A stretch of DNA of 64,000 nucleotides, taken from Bifiguratus adelaidae (taxonomy: Eukaryota > Mucoromycota > Endogonomycetes > Endogonales). Both the position numbers and the translations under genes were made by a program. Of this stretch, positions 23,882 to 34,978 are shown piece after piece (within the stretch, counting starts at the first letter, position 1; every line of letters begins with the position of its first letter). The notes beneath the pieces were generated by a model. It searched no databases, was not told the DNA's origin, and was given only the letters and a program-made list of their open reading frames with translations. The DNA lies in assembly GCA_002261195.1 (NCBI GenBank), contig MVBO01000005.1:134952-198951 (forward strand), written 5' to 3'.

Positions 23882-25206
23882 ATGCCATGGACGCGATGCT
23901 TTGGAACGGTTAGTGGCAAGATCAATTTGCTTGGACAGACGTTGGAGGAGCTACGGCAGACACTGAAGCCGCCTCTACTGGCCGGTCATGTCAATACGTT
24001 TACGGCAGATCAAGTCTTTGACTACATGTATCGTAAAGGTGAGTGAGATGCGTATCAGATCATGGCACACTGGCTGACGTTCTCTGCGCAAGGCAGTCGC
24101 AACTTTGAAGACATGACCAATGTAAGCAAGGCACTGCGACAAGAATTAGGACAGCAGTTTGACATTGTTTATGGATCGGTGGAGGTGAGCGCCTTTTCTG
24201 AGCATGTCGTTAGCCCGAGATCACTCAAACAGCTTGCTCTAGCTGGACAAAAAGTCTGTGGACGGTACACGCAAGTACTTGATTGGATTCAAGACTCTGG
24301 ATGCACGCAATGTCATTGAAACGGTCATGATCCCCGAAACCACTCGATCAACCCTCTGCATTAGCTCACAGGTCGGATGTAGCCTCAACTGCAGTTTCTG
24401 CCATACCGGAACACAAAAGCTCGAGAGAAACCTGACAGCATCCGAGATCATTGGTCAATACATGATTGCGGCGCATCATAAGGGCGATTTCCCGCTTCAA
24501 GAGCGACAACGCCATCGACTGTCGAATATCGTCTTTATGGGACAGGGTGAACCCTTGTACAATTGGCGACAGGTCTCCAAGGCGGTCAAACTACTTACCG
24601 CACCCAAGGGCGTCGGCTTACCTAAACAAAGAGTCACCATCTCCACGTCGGGAGTCGTCCCATTGATCCCCAAGATTGCCTCCGAACTCGGCGTTGCCTT
24701 AGCGATCTCCCTCCACGCAACCACCAATGATCTTCGTGACGAGCTTGTACCACTCAACAAGACCTATCCCCTTTCCATGCTCTTGGCGGCATGTCATGAT
24801 TATATTCAATCTTTACCCAACCGAACCCGCATTACCTTTGAGTAAGTCTTGGCCATCCGACGCACAGCATACTAACTCTATCCAGATATGTCATGCTGGA
24901 TCGCGTCAATGACCATCCTTCCCAAGCCAAGGACCTTGTTCGACATGTGAAGGGACTGCCAGCGCACGTTAATCTCATGTAAGTCATCCGACCCTGCGCC
25001 TGAAGAAGTGATTCTCACTCACTCGGCCCTCTTGTCCGCCTAGTCCATTCAATCCATGGCCAGGTAGCCAGTATAACACATCCACACCCGATCGCATTGA
25101 ACAATTTGCACGAGTCATAGAAGAAGCAGGTATCCCATGTACTGTACGTAGACCCCGCGGCCAGGATATCATGGCAGCCTGCGGTCAGTTAAAGTCATCG
25201 TTGTGA
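23882..25206 (+). CDS. RlmN/Cfr-family radical SAM RNA methyltransferase
   Basis: Bacterial RlmN methylates C2 of A2503 in 23S rRNA and A37 of some tRNAs. A fungal copy most likely acts on mitochondrial RNA. The N-terminal RlmN domain (LLGQTLEELRQTL, TADQVFDYMYRKG) precedes the radical SAM core. CSLNCSFCHTGTQKLERNLT carries the CxxxCxxC cluster ligands. FMGQGEPLYNW, VTISTSGVVPLIPKIA, ALAISLHATTNDLR, YVMLDRVNDHPSQA and PFNPWPGSQY follow. The C-terminal RRPRGQDIMAACGQL holds the second catalytic Cys (AACGQL). Five or so GT-AG introns confirm that it is nuclear. The start is uncertain: ATG 23882 is closest, while ATG 23756 in the same frame would add a basic, acid-poor leader that could be a mitochondrial presequence but would overlap BET1 antisense. 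RlmN genes are uncommon in fungi as far as I know. Confidence 0.9.
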
Positions 25207-25371
25207 GGCGCAGTAACTGCCGCAGTCGCTTTAGGAACAAATTGCCAAATGCGTCACACACGGAGTTGATAAAGGTTGGCTCTTGGTTCCGCTCCGTTCT
25301 CTCTCGTCCTATCTTTAACTCTTCTGCGACATATCTGGAGCCACGTCTACTCCTTTTTGGACGTGAGCAGC

Positions 25372-28300
25372 ATGTCGTCTCCACAGTATGAAGCCATCAC
25401 AGTTAACATACCATTAGCTGGATCAGCCGTGATCTCGGCTATCGTCTTGACCTTTCAACGAGTCTATCATCATGTCAAGGCACGAGAAGGGACAATCAGA
25501 CTTCCAGAGGATGGAGAGCTTGACCTGCCATCGGATGAAGAGCTCAGAAGGCGAGAACAGCTTGGTGACGTGCCGGATCCAAATCAACGGTTTAGCACTC
25601 GGGTCTGGGATGTCCTCAAGCTTATCTTGTCACTCGCGCAACTGGCCTTGTCTGCTTTCTTTCTTGCTTGGCGGTTGATTCACCTGGATCTTGAAGATGA
25701 AGACAACAAATTCTCTGCTATCGGCTCACTCTTGTCGCTTATCGCTTGGAGCTACACCACCGTGCTTACCCTTGTCTCACTTCGCTACAAGCTTCCAAAT
25801 TCCACGGGATGGATTTTGAACACACACGTTGCTTGTCTTTCCTTGGCTGCTTTTTGCACGTCTGTCTATCAATCCTTTACTCTCTCCCGGTCTACGCGTG
25901 ATCTACCGGAGATACTTGTCATTGGCTTATTGGTGAATCTTGGGCTGACCTTTGCTATGACGGCCGTCACCTGGACGCTTCCTCGGGGTCCTCAGATGGT
26001 GACGAGTAAGGGCAAGATTGTCACACCAGTCGATTCGGCTTCCTTGTTCAGTTTCCTGGCTTTTACATGGGTAGCGCCAATCATTCATGAAGCCTACCAA
26101 TCTGGACATATGAAGATTGGCGAAGTCTGGTATCTACCACCACAATATCGAGGTCGAAACGTGTTCCCTGCTTTTACCAAGGATCGTGGTCGGCGCCTGT
26201 TTATTCGCATGATTAAGGCGAACAAGTTCTCCATGATGATGCAAATCAGTATGGCCGCCATCGGAGGTGGACTCTACTATGCACCGGCCTTCTTTATGAA
26301 GCGACTCTTGGATTTCATTCAAACGCACCAACGCGAGACTGGATATGTGAGCTTTCGCATTCTCAGCTTGGAACCCGGTTACCTGGCTCTGCTTGGTTAT
26401 TTGGCTTGCGCCATGATCTTGGCCATCACCAACGCTCAGTTGTGGTATTGGTCGAGTAGCGCCATGCAAATCCACGTGCTCACCTCCCTCAACATGGAAA
26501 TTTACGCAAAGACGCTCAAAAGGCGGGATGTGTATGGCGATGTGAAGACAGACGATAAAAAGGCCGAAGGCAAGAAGGATGCCATCGAAAATCGTGAAGC
26601 CAATGGTGAAGTCTCTTCTGTCGATTCCGCCAACAAGGACAATGACAAGAAGGAAAAGGATGAGGACGAAACGGCTGATGTCACGGCCAACACGGGTACC
26701 ATTGTGAACCTCATGTCTACGGACGCAAATCGTGTCTCCGAATATGCGACCTGGTGGTTTGTCCTTGTGGATGCGCCCATTGAATTGATTATCGGCATCT
26801 TCTTCTTGTGGAAGCTCCTCGGTTGGAGTGCTCTTATTGGTCTCTTGGTCATGATTATCAGTGAGTATATTAAGACGATGATGCGCATTCAGGTATATTT
26901 AACACGTGCTAGCTCTACCCATTAACCATTACTCTGCCAAAGCCTTCACCGCCACGCAGGATAAGCTGATGAAGGCCCGGGATTCTCGTGTGGCTCTCAT
27001 GAACGAAATCTTGCAGGGCGTCCGACAGATCAAGTATTTTGCTTGGGAACGTCGTTGGGAGGAGAAGGTCATGGGTACGTATAATGATCATAATTTCTGC
27101 GGAACACGAGATTGACGTGAACATTTTCTGCAGCTAAGCGTGAAGAAGAACTGGGCTTCTTGCGAAAGAACTTTATGCTCGAAGTCTGTTTTCATCTACT
27201 GTGGGGAGGGTAAGTGAATGCCAGTGGCCAGCGCATGGAGAAATCTCATGTCATTGCGTAGATCTCCCATTCTGGTGACCATTATTGCCTTCATCAGCTT
27301 TACCATCTTTTTCGGAAATGAGCTCACGCCTCCTATCGCTTTCACTTCTATTGCCGTCTTCAACGAATTGCGCTTTGCCTTGAATGTCCTTCCCGAAACC
27401 TTTGTCGAAGCTGTCCAAGCCTATGTCAGTGTTCGTCGTATTGAAAAGTACCTTAACGAACCGGAGGTGGAGACTCAACCCGACGCTTCGTATGGATCTG
27501 GCAAAGGCAAGATTGGTTTCGAAGACGCCACCATCACCTGGAATGCCGCTGTGCAGGAAAAGGACGAGAATCAGGCAGAGGCCGAGACCGATGGTGGTGC
27601 TGCCGGTCCCACCTCGCTTTTCAAGCTAACGGATGTGTCTGTCGAATTTCCGCGCAACGAACTTTCCATCATTTGCGGTCCTACTGGCTCTGGTAAGACG
27701 CTGATGCTGCTGGGACTGTTGGGTGAATCGGATGTCACTGCCGGCAAGTCGTATTGTCCTCGTGCACCTGTCTTTGACGACGATCTGGGAGGCGAATCCG
27801 AAGATGACGATGACGATGATGCTGATGCCGACTCCACTCAAGATATCCCGACAGCACCTCGTCGTCGTTTCAGCACCATTCCAGCCAGCGCGTGGATCTT
27901 ACCCGATGCGGTCGCCTACGTGTCGCAAGCTGCCTGGCTCCAGAATGCCACTATCCGAGACAATATTACATTTGGCACCCCATTTGATGCCGTACGATAC
28001 CACGCTGTCCTTGAAGCCTGTGCGCTTGTTCGCGACCTCGAAATTCTTGAGGATGGCGACGAAACCGAAATTGGAGAGAAGGGTATCACCTTGTCCGGCG
28101 GTCAAAAGCAGCGTGTCTCTTTGGCCCGTGCAGTCTACTCCCGTGCAGGTGTCATCATTCTGGATGATGTATTGTCAGCCGTCGATGCTCACACCGCCAA
28201 GCACATCTACCAAAAGTGTCTCATGGGTCCTTTGATGGCTAATCGTACGCGTATCTTGGTCACTCACCACGTTCGCATGTGCGTCACTGGTGCCAATTAC

Positions 28301-30604
28301 CTCGTCAACATTCGCGAAGGTCGCGTGCAGCACGTCGGCAAGGTTGCCGATCTCCGCGAACGCAGTATCCTCAAGGAAGTCGTTGAAGAGGAAGAAAAAG
28401 ACCGCAAGGAGGATGAGGAACCAGGGACCCTCTCCGCGGTACCGAGCATGACAGATGTAACATCCGCCGAAAGCACAGCGGATGAAGTCACACTTACGGA
28501 TGGAGGTTTAGGAGGCTCTATTGCTGTCGATGACGGTGATGCTCCCAAAAAGAAGAAGGAACGTCGAGTTTTGGTCGAGGAAGAAAGCAGTGCTATCGGT
28601 ATCGTCAAGCTTGGCATCTACAAGACTTATATGCTTGCCAATGGTAGTTGGTTATTCTGGCTTCTACTTTTCGTCATCTTCTTCGGCGATCGATGCTTGG
28701 AAGTCGGTGAAGGTTGGTGGGTTAAGCTCTGGAGTGCTTCTTATGCTGTCGAGAGTACCTTTACGCCTCCCAATCACTTTGTCGCTCAAGGTTTACGCTT
28801 GCTTCAAGGCGAAAACTTGAGCAGCTTCAGTGTTCGAAGCATCGCAGACTATTATGCGGCTGACGCCAAGTCCGAGCCGCAAATCATGGTTGCTACATTC
28901 GTCAAGCACAGCGTCGTTTACTACCTGGCCGGATACATCTTGATCACTTTCTCGTCCATCATCCTTGGTGCTGTTCGCTTTGGTGTTACCTATTACGGTT
29001 CTCTCAAGGCCTCGCGAATCTTGTATGAGCGCATGCTGAGACGCATTCTTCGTGCACCTATGCGCTTCTTTGACACCACTCCTGTTGGACGCATCTTGAA
29101 TCGATTTGCCAAAGACTTTGAGTCTGTGGATTCTGGTCTCCCTAATAACTTTGCCTGGTTCTTTATTCAAGTCATTGGTGTTATATCTGTCATTGGTGTC
29201 GTGTCTTCGATCAGTCCTTGGTTCCTTGGTCCCATGCTCTTGCTTTGCGCCTTCTTCTACTACCTTGCGGCAAGATATGCCTCCACCAGTCGACAAATGA
29301 AGCGTATGAATTCGAATGCAAAGAGTCCATTGTTCACGCACTTTACCGAGACCATTGTTGGGGTTACCACCATTCGTGCCTTTGGTGTCTCGCGACGCTT
29401 CATGTTGGAAATGATCAAGCGAACCGATGTCCACGCTCGCCCATTCTTCTTCACCTGGACGGTTAATCGCTGGCTCAGCACGCGATCCTCTGCGACTGGT
29501 GCTCTGCTTTCCTTTGCTGTCGGTGTGGCTATCCTCTGGAACCTCGACTTTGTGGACGCTTCTCTTGCTGGTTTCACGCTCACCTATGCCTTCACATTCA
29601 CCGATCAGTTGTTCTGGGGTGTACGTCGTTACACCTCTTTGGAGTTGAGCTTGAACAGTGTGGAGAGAATCGTCGAGTACTCTGAATTGGAAGAGGAAGC
29701 TCCCGAGATCATTGAACCACGACCGCCAGCCAGCTGGCCCGAGGAAGGCAAGATTGAAGTCAAGGACCTTCAAGTGCGATACGCAGCCGATCTTGATCCA
29801 GTCCTTCATGGCATCAACTTTAGCGTCAAGTCTCAAGAGAAGATTGGTATCGTGGGCCGAACTGGCTCCGGCAAATCGACTCTTGCCTTATCCTTCTTCC
29901 GTTTCATCGAGGCTAGCCGTGGCAGCATCATTATCGATGGCAAAGATATCTCACAAATTGGTCTTTCTCACCTTCGATCCCGCCTCACCATCATTCCTCA
30001 AGATCCCACCCTCTTCTCGGGCACACTTCGCTCCAACTTGGATCCCTTCGATCAGTACACTGACGCTGAAGTCTTTGAATCATTACGACGGGTGCACTTG
30101 TTACCGTCTGACGACGACCAGGAAGCTCTAGCAGCCGAGTCTCGAGATGTCAATGCCAACGTCTTCAGAGACCTTGACGCAGTGGTCTCGGAGGGAGGCA
30201 AGAATTTTTCACAAGGTCAACGACAGCTCTTGTGTCTTGCTCGTGCGCTATTGAAGCGATCAAAAATCGTCATGATGGATGAAGCGACCGCAAGGTAAGT
30301 GTCCACATGTCAGTGAGCATCATGAGCCACGGTAAAACTAATCCTTGTCTCTAGTGTCGATTTGCATACAGACGAAGCAATCCAGAAGACCATTCGATCC
30401 GAGTTTGTGGACTGCACGATATTGTGCATTGCCCATCGTCTTCTCACCGTTATTGATTACGATCGTATTCTCGTCTTGGATCAAGGCAATGTCGCAGAAT
30501 ACGATACACCGCGTAACCTCATTGAAGATACCAACTCTATATTCTACACCATGTGTAAGAACTCGGGCGAGTTTGACGCTCTTGTCAAGGCTGCCAAAAA
30601 GTGA
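25372..30604 (+). CDS. ABCC (MRP)-type ABC transporter
   Basis: Full-length ATP-driven exporter of conjugates or drugs, resembling yeast Ybt1/Yor1-class proteins at the vacuole or plasma membrane. It has an N-terminal TMD0 (residues about 1-190), TMD1, NBD1, TMD2 and NBD2. NBD1 shows CGPTGSGKT, ITLSGGQKQRVSLARAV and VIILDDVLSAVD, with Asp in place of the catalytic Glu. This is usual for ABCC NBD1, which hydrolyses ATP poorly. NBD2 has VGRTGSGKST, NFSQGQRQLLCLARAL and KIVMMDEATASVD with intact Glu. Two long acidic or charged inserts are unusual: one inside TMD1 (about 26530-26690) and one inside NBD1 between its Walker A and Q-loop (EDDDDDDADAD near 27800). Introns are 26861-26912, 27075-27133, 27210-27261 and 30295-30354. 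The first ATG after the upstream stop region is 25372. Cyclophilin starts 24 bp after the stop. Confidence 0.93.
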
Positions 30605-30628
30605 ATAAATCTCTTACTCTTTTGAACC

Positions 30629-31353
30629 ATGGCCAAACCACTCAAGGTGTTTATGGATGTGGCTATCAATAGCCAGCCTACAGGTCGTATGACCTTTCAG
30701 CTCTTTAAAGATACCGTACCCAAGACAGCTGAGAACTTTAGAGCCTTGTGTACGGGAGAGAAGGGAACAGGTGTTTCGGGCAAACCGTTGCATTACAAGA
30801 ACAGCGTCTTGTAAGTGAATCAGAGAGATCTGACTATTGCTGCGGTACTCACGTTCCTAGTCACCGTGTGATTCCCGGATTCATGGCGCAAGGAGGAGGC
30901 AAGTAGAAAGAATAAGGCCAAGCATGACTTCTTAACCCCCTACCTAGACTTCACACGTGGAGACGGTCGTGGCGGTGAATCGATTTATGGGCAAAAGTTT
31001 GCAGAGTATGTGATATTCAGTGTGGATTGAAGCGCGCACCACTCAAAAGCGCTTAGTGAAAACTTTACACTTAAGCACGGTGGTCGTGGTACCCTGAGCA
31101 TGGCGAACGCTGGACCGGCAAGTTACTTTTTTGTCGGTGTGAGGTCTTGGACTAAAAAGCCCTTTAGAACACCAATGGATCTCAGTTCTTCATTTGCTTT
31201 GGCGATACGCCTTGGCTCGATGGCCGTCATACCGTGCTTGGACAGTTGACGGGTGGAAAAGAAGTGTTGGACAAGATTGAGGCCGAAGGAAGCCAAAGTG
31301 GAGCCACGCGTTCCAAGATTGAGGTGACCGATTGCGGTGAAGTCAAGGAATAA
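30629..31353 (+). CDS. CPR1: Cyclophilin A (peptidyl-prolyl cis-trans isomerase)
   Basis: Cytosolic prolyl isomerase and cyclosporin receptor. Five exons (30629-30810, 30861-30898, 30948-31015, 31057-31117, 31168-31353) give a standard short cyclophilin. Motifs are [30 protein letters not shown] (catalytic Arg), [48 protein letters not shown] (the Trp and His that contact cyclosporin) and the terminal VTDCGEV. No signal or targeting sequence is present. Two of its four introns (starting at 30899 and 31118) have GC donors, GCAAGT. Using GT sites instead would destroy the conserved frame. The start is 24 bp behind the ABC transporter stop, so the promoter must lie in the transporter's 3' end or the two are co-transcribed. 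Confidence 0.95.
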
Positions 31354-31492
31354 ATCCATAGCGTAGACGAGTGCATGCGCGACAAGAGCACAAGAGCAGA
31401 AAAGGTCCTAGGTACAAGCATAGAGAATGAAATAAAATGTCATTATCCTATGTTACATGTAAAAGTACATTGGATGATAGTGTACATGTCGA

Positions 31493-32797
31493 TTACAAAA
31501 AGTATTGTACCTGAACAATATCCTTGTTATTACCCAGCTGTGATCCCGGTGGCGGTAAACGATCGCTCTCTGGCGCCGCATCAAATACATTGAAGAACCG
31601 TTGCCCTTGTTCACCGACCTCGAGCACACTCGCCAAATTCCCACATCGATAACAATAATTGGGAGCTGACCAGACGGTGGACAGTTGGTCGTCATACAGT
31701 ACCTTGAATGCTCATGAGCTGTTGTTCGCTACCTAAAGTCCAACCTACCTGATATCCCTCCATGCACAATTGATGCGCTCGCAAGATGTGCGACATGCCA
31801 TTGATGTGTAAAAACTTTTTGACCACTTGGCTACCGAAGGTGTAGCCAGCTCCTCTTGCCGACATGGCAAATTCTTCCTTGTCTGGATCGGGATCGGACC
31901 ATACCAAGTCTGCCATGGGTCCTTCATGGGGTATCTCTGATGCAAAGCGTCAATCATCGCCTTCCAGGCCAACGAAGGCCAACCTACCTCTAAATCGATC
32001 TAGCACCTTGATTTGATCGATAAACTTGATGGACGGTGACAATCCTGTGCCATTCCGTAAGCTTTCGACGCGCACATACACAATGCCACTCACCACCGTG
32101 AACACAAAAGATGGAATCGTCAATCACCACGGACAAGGTCAGAAAGTCGAACATATTTGTAAAGTAGGTCCACACGCTCGCCGATCCGTACTTGCGTATA
32201 CACTCCGTATAGAAACCATAGGTCTAAACACACCATACCATCGTCAACACCAGCCACCAAGCAAGAACCGCCTTACTGACCTGTGTCACCGCTCTGGACT
32301 CGTGATTGCCACGCACAAGTTGAACACGATCCGGATAGCGTAGTTTAAGACACGTCAAGAGTGATATCGTCTCTACGCTCGATAATCCCCGATCCACATA
32401 GTCTCCTACATCCCTCGTGAGCGTCAAACCTGGCCCCAACGCGCCTTACCTACCTAGAAAGAGGTAGTTGGTATGCGGACAATAGCCTCCAATCTTGAAT
32501 ATCTCCAGTAGATCGTAAAACTGCCTGGAATGCGCGTCAGTACCTACCCCCCAGGCTTCCCCTCCACTACCCCAATCTCGAGTAGCATGCCTCCCTCAAA
32601 GACAGGCGAGAGGTCGCATGGAACGCTTACCCATGAATGTCGCCAATGACAGTGACAGGTGCCTTGATGTGCACCACATTGCTCTCCTTGAGCAGAAGCT
32701 CCTTGGTCTTTTCGCAAATCTCTTTGAGTAGTGACTCTGCCAGCAGACGCTTCTGATACAGTTGCTCTATACAAGCATCAAGGTCTAGTCCAGTCAT
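31493..32797 (-). CDS. PPG1: PP2A-like serine/threonine phosphatase catalytic subunit, PPG1 type
   Basis: Metal-dependent protein phosphatase of the PPP family. PPG1-class enzymes act in glycogen storage and as the catalytic part of Far/STRIPAK-like complexes. Motifs in order are [20 protein letters not shown] (GDxHG), [77 protein letters not shown] and [20 protein letters not shown]. It ends VQYFL, keeping the PP2A-type C-terminal YFL that is carboxymethylated in relatives. [14 protein letters not shown] after the core points to PPG1 rather than PP2A, PP4 or PP6. Six or so short introns are used. ATG at 32797 begins [19 protein letters not shown]. The start is only 14 bp from the stop of TMEM115 on the same strand. 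Confidence 0.88.
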
Positions 32798-32811
32798 CAA
32801 AAAGTGTTGCT

Positions 32812-34024
32812 TTATTGTTCTGGATGATCGTCTGCAGCCTTTATGGGCGATGTAGGACTGGATGTCTTGGATAAACGCATATCTAGTACTTTGAGAGCCA
32901 AGGCACGGCGTCTCTCTGCTTCTGCGCGTACACCACCATGTCCAAAGCGTGTGCCTTGAGCTTCAATGTCTACTGTTTGCGAAAATGGCGCGCAAAGGCC
33001 GATTAGAACGAGTGAGCGGTAGCAAAGAGTAAAGAGGGGGACGAGAACGGGTCTAGAGAGCGAGCGCCTAGTGAGAAAGGGGGTAGAGGTAACAAGAGGC
33101 AATATGCTTACCGTAAAATATCAGGAAAGAATCCCACGAGACCAAAGACTTCGCTTCGATCCCCGCGCACACCGCTGCCGTCTGGTTGCAGTTGAAAGAA
33201 GCGAAGATAGAGCCAGGCAATGTAGAGACCGGCTCCGACAAGGAGATAGGTCGTTTGTGTACGGAATATGACAAGGGATATGAGCGTTGCGGTGGCGAAT
33301 GCTCCGGGAAGGTGTTTGACGCGTACCGAAATCCGTCCTCCAAACACGTTCACCACATGCTCTGGTATCAATTGCTTGAAGGCGACGAGAAAGCCTACTT
33401 GAACGGCTGCCAAACCATTGCTTTGTACATTATACCTGTGACTATGTCAGAAAATACTTTTACAGAGCCATCCGGTATACTTGCAGGTATTCTTCGTTGC
33501 GCGTCACCACGAATTGCGCAAAGTAGCTTATCCAAGTGACCATGGTCGACAAGAGAGCCACAACCGCAATGAAAGTAACGAGTTCTCTTCCTCCCCACGC
33601 GCGTTCCAAGTATTTGCCACATAACAGAATAGATAGAGCAGAGGTGATATACTAGAGACAACCCCCAGCACAGTGAGCATAGCCATCCAATGCTTGCCCA
33701 AGTTCACCTACTGTTACAGGATTATTTTCGTAAAAGGTCGACGTGACCAGCGTCCATGGATACCTAAACGCACTGTATCGACCGATTAGAGGCAGCTCTA
33801 AGCTTGTCATCTACTTACTATCCCGGAACAAGGCCCATGAGCGGCACCTTGTGATACAGCATCGCAATCTCGTCACCATCAGTATCTGGCTCTAATGGTC
33901 CCTGATCTCTCCATGCTGTCCATTGCAATATCCAACCAACGGCGGAACATAGAGTGAGTGCGAGAAAGAGTGAGCGTGTCACGGCTGGTATATTGGAGAA
34001 GGCTGTCCGCACCGTGTTCTCCAT
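32812..34024 (-). CDS. TMEM115-family rhomboid-like Golgi membrane protein (DUF1751)
   Basis: Multi-pass Golgi protein related to catalytically dead rhomboids. TMEM115 interacts with the COG complex and helps retrograde Golgi transport. Recognisable blocks are MENTVRTAFSNIPAVTRSLF, GYAFRYPWTLVTSTFYENNP (after an intron whose acceptor is ATACAG), ERAWGGRELVTF, AAVQVGFLVAFKQLIPEHVV, RISVRVKHLPGAF, YIAWLYLRFFQ and FGLVGFFPDIL. The tail AEAERRRALALKVLDMRL is the family's conserved C-terminal element. No rhomboid Ser-His dyad is seen. About five introns. ATG at 34024 is chosen because upstream sequence in this frame is low-complexity and pyrimidine-rich, typical of a promoter. It is followed after 14 bp by PPG1. 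Confidence 0.87.
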
Positions 34025-34978
34025 GCAATTACGACGTAAGAAATTGGAGAGCAGCAGGAAGAGAAGAGAGAGACAGAGAGAGATACGACTGAAAGAATAG
34101 AGGTGAGAAAGAAGAGTAAACGCTACAATGAGAGAATAGAGATTATGGAATTGGAGAGGAAGATAATGGGATTGCAATGAGAAGGATAGAGGTCATAGGG
34201 GATTGGTGATAGGGATTTTGGAGGTTGACTCGATTGGAGAACAAGAACAATGGGTGCATGGAGCATTTTTCTTTTTCCCGTACAACATGGGACCATAAGC
34301 ACTCTTTTTAAGAGGAGGATGACAGATAATCAACATCTACTCGAGTAGAGAGAGTTCAAAAAGTAGCCATTGACTCTCTGATCACAGCGGACAATGGGCA
34401 GTTCAATCATCCAAGACAGGGCACATCGCCCTGCAGGTCAATGCTATGCAGGCGCAAGTGTGGATAGAGTCATTCGCCTCTCCCTGCAGTTCACGCTACC
34501 TCACATATACCGAATGTCCTTTTATGATGCCACTATGCTACTATATCATATACCGGGTAGAGATCACGCCTAAGCCAATCTCGTGATTGCGGAATATACT
34601 TGATGTCACCATTGTTTGAAGACAACCTGTTTCTTGTCACGGAAATCACATTGCAGTGCATCTCTCTGCCAAGGCATCAACAGCTCTTTACCCTCACTCG
34701 TCTCTTCCCCAAAAAGGTCTCTCCATAGCTTGGCTCCTCAGAACACAATGGAAAAGATAGCATGAGATTGGATACAGTCAACAGAGTCAATTGCGCAACC
34801 ATTCCCTCCATACGTCTAGGAGAAATCCCTCTACGCATACAACCTGTCTACAACTGCAGCATATATCCTCTCCACTCACTTAGTCACTCACTCAACCTTG
34901 CACTCGGAGTCACTTTCTGTCATGAGCTAAGCCACCGCTCTTTTAAAAACGAGGAACGCGGTTTCATAACGGTCAGTT
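34025..34978. other. Divergent promoter region, TMEM115 and cytosolic ValRS
   Basis: 954 bp between two divergent starts, the longest gene-free stretch in the window apart from the tRNA region. Next to TMEM115, roughly 34045-34105, the top strand is almost all purine with GAGAGA repeats, so the TMEM115 sense strand carries a CT-rich tract, a common fungal core-promoter feature. Open frames in the rest (34762 onwards) are not conserved. Confidence 0.6.
34045..34105 (-). promoter_or_regulatory. CT-rich promoter tract of TMEM115
   Basis: On the minus strand this is a near-continuous run of C and T with repeated CTCTCT, beginning about 20 bp upstream of the ATG at 34024. CT blocks next to the start site are typical of strongly or constitutively expressed fungal genes. 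Confidence 0.5.

Noticed and set aside
28793..29836. 347-codon open frame on the minus strand
   Set aside because: It lies entirely antisense to the second half of the ABC transporter, has no conserved motif, and is explained by codon bias of the sense gene.
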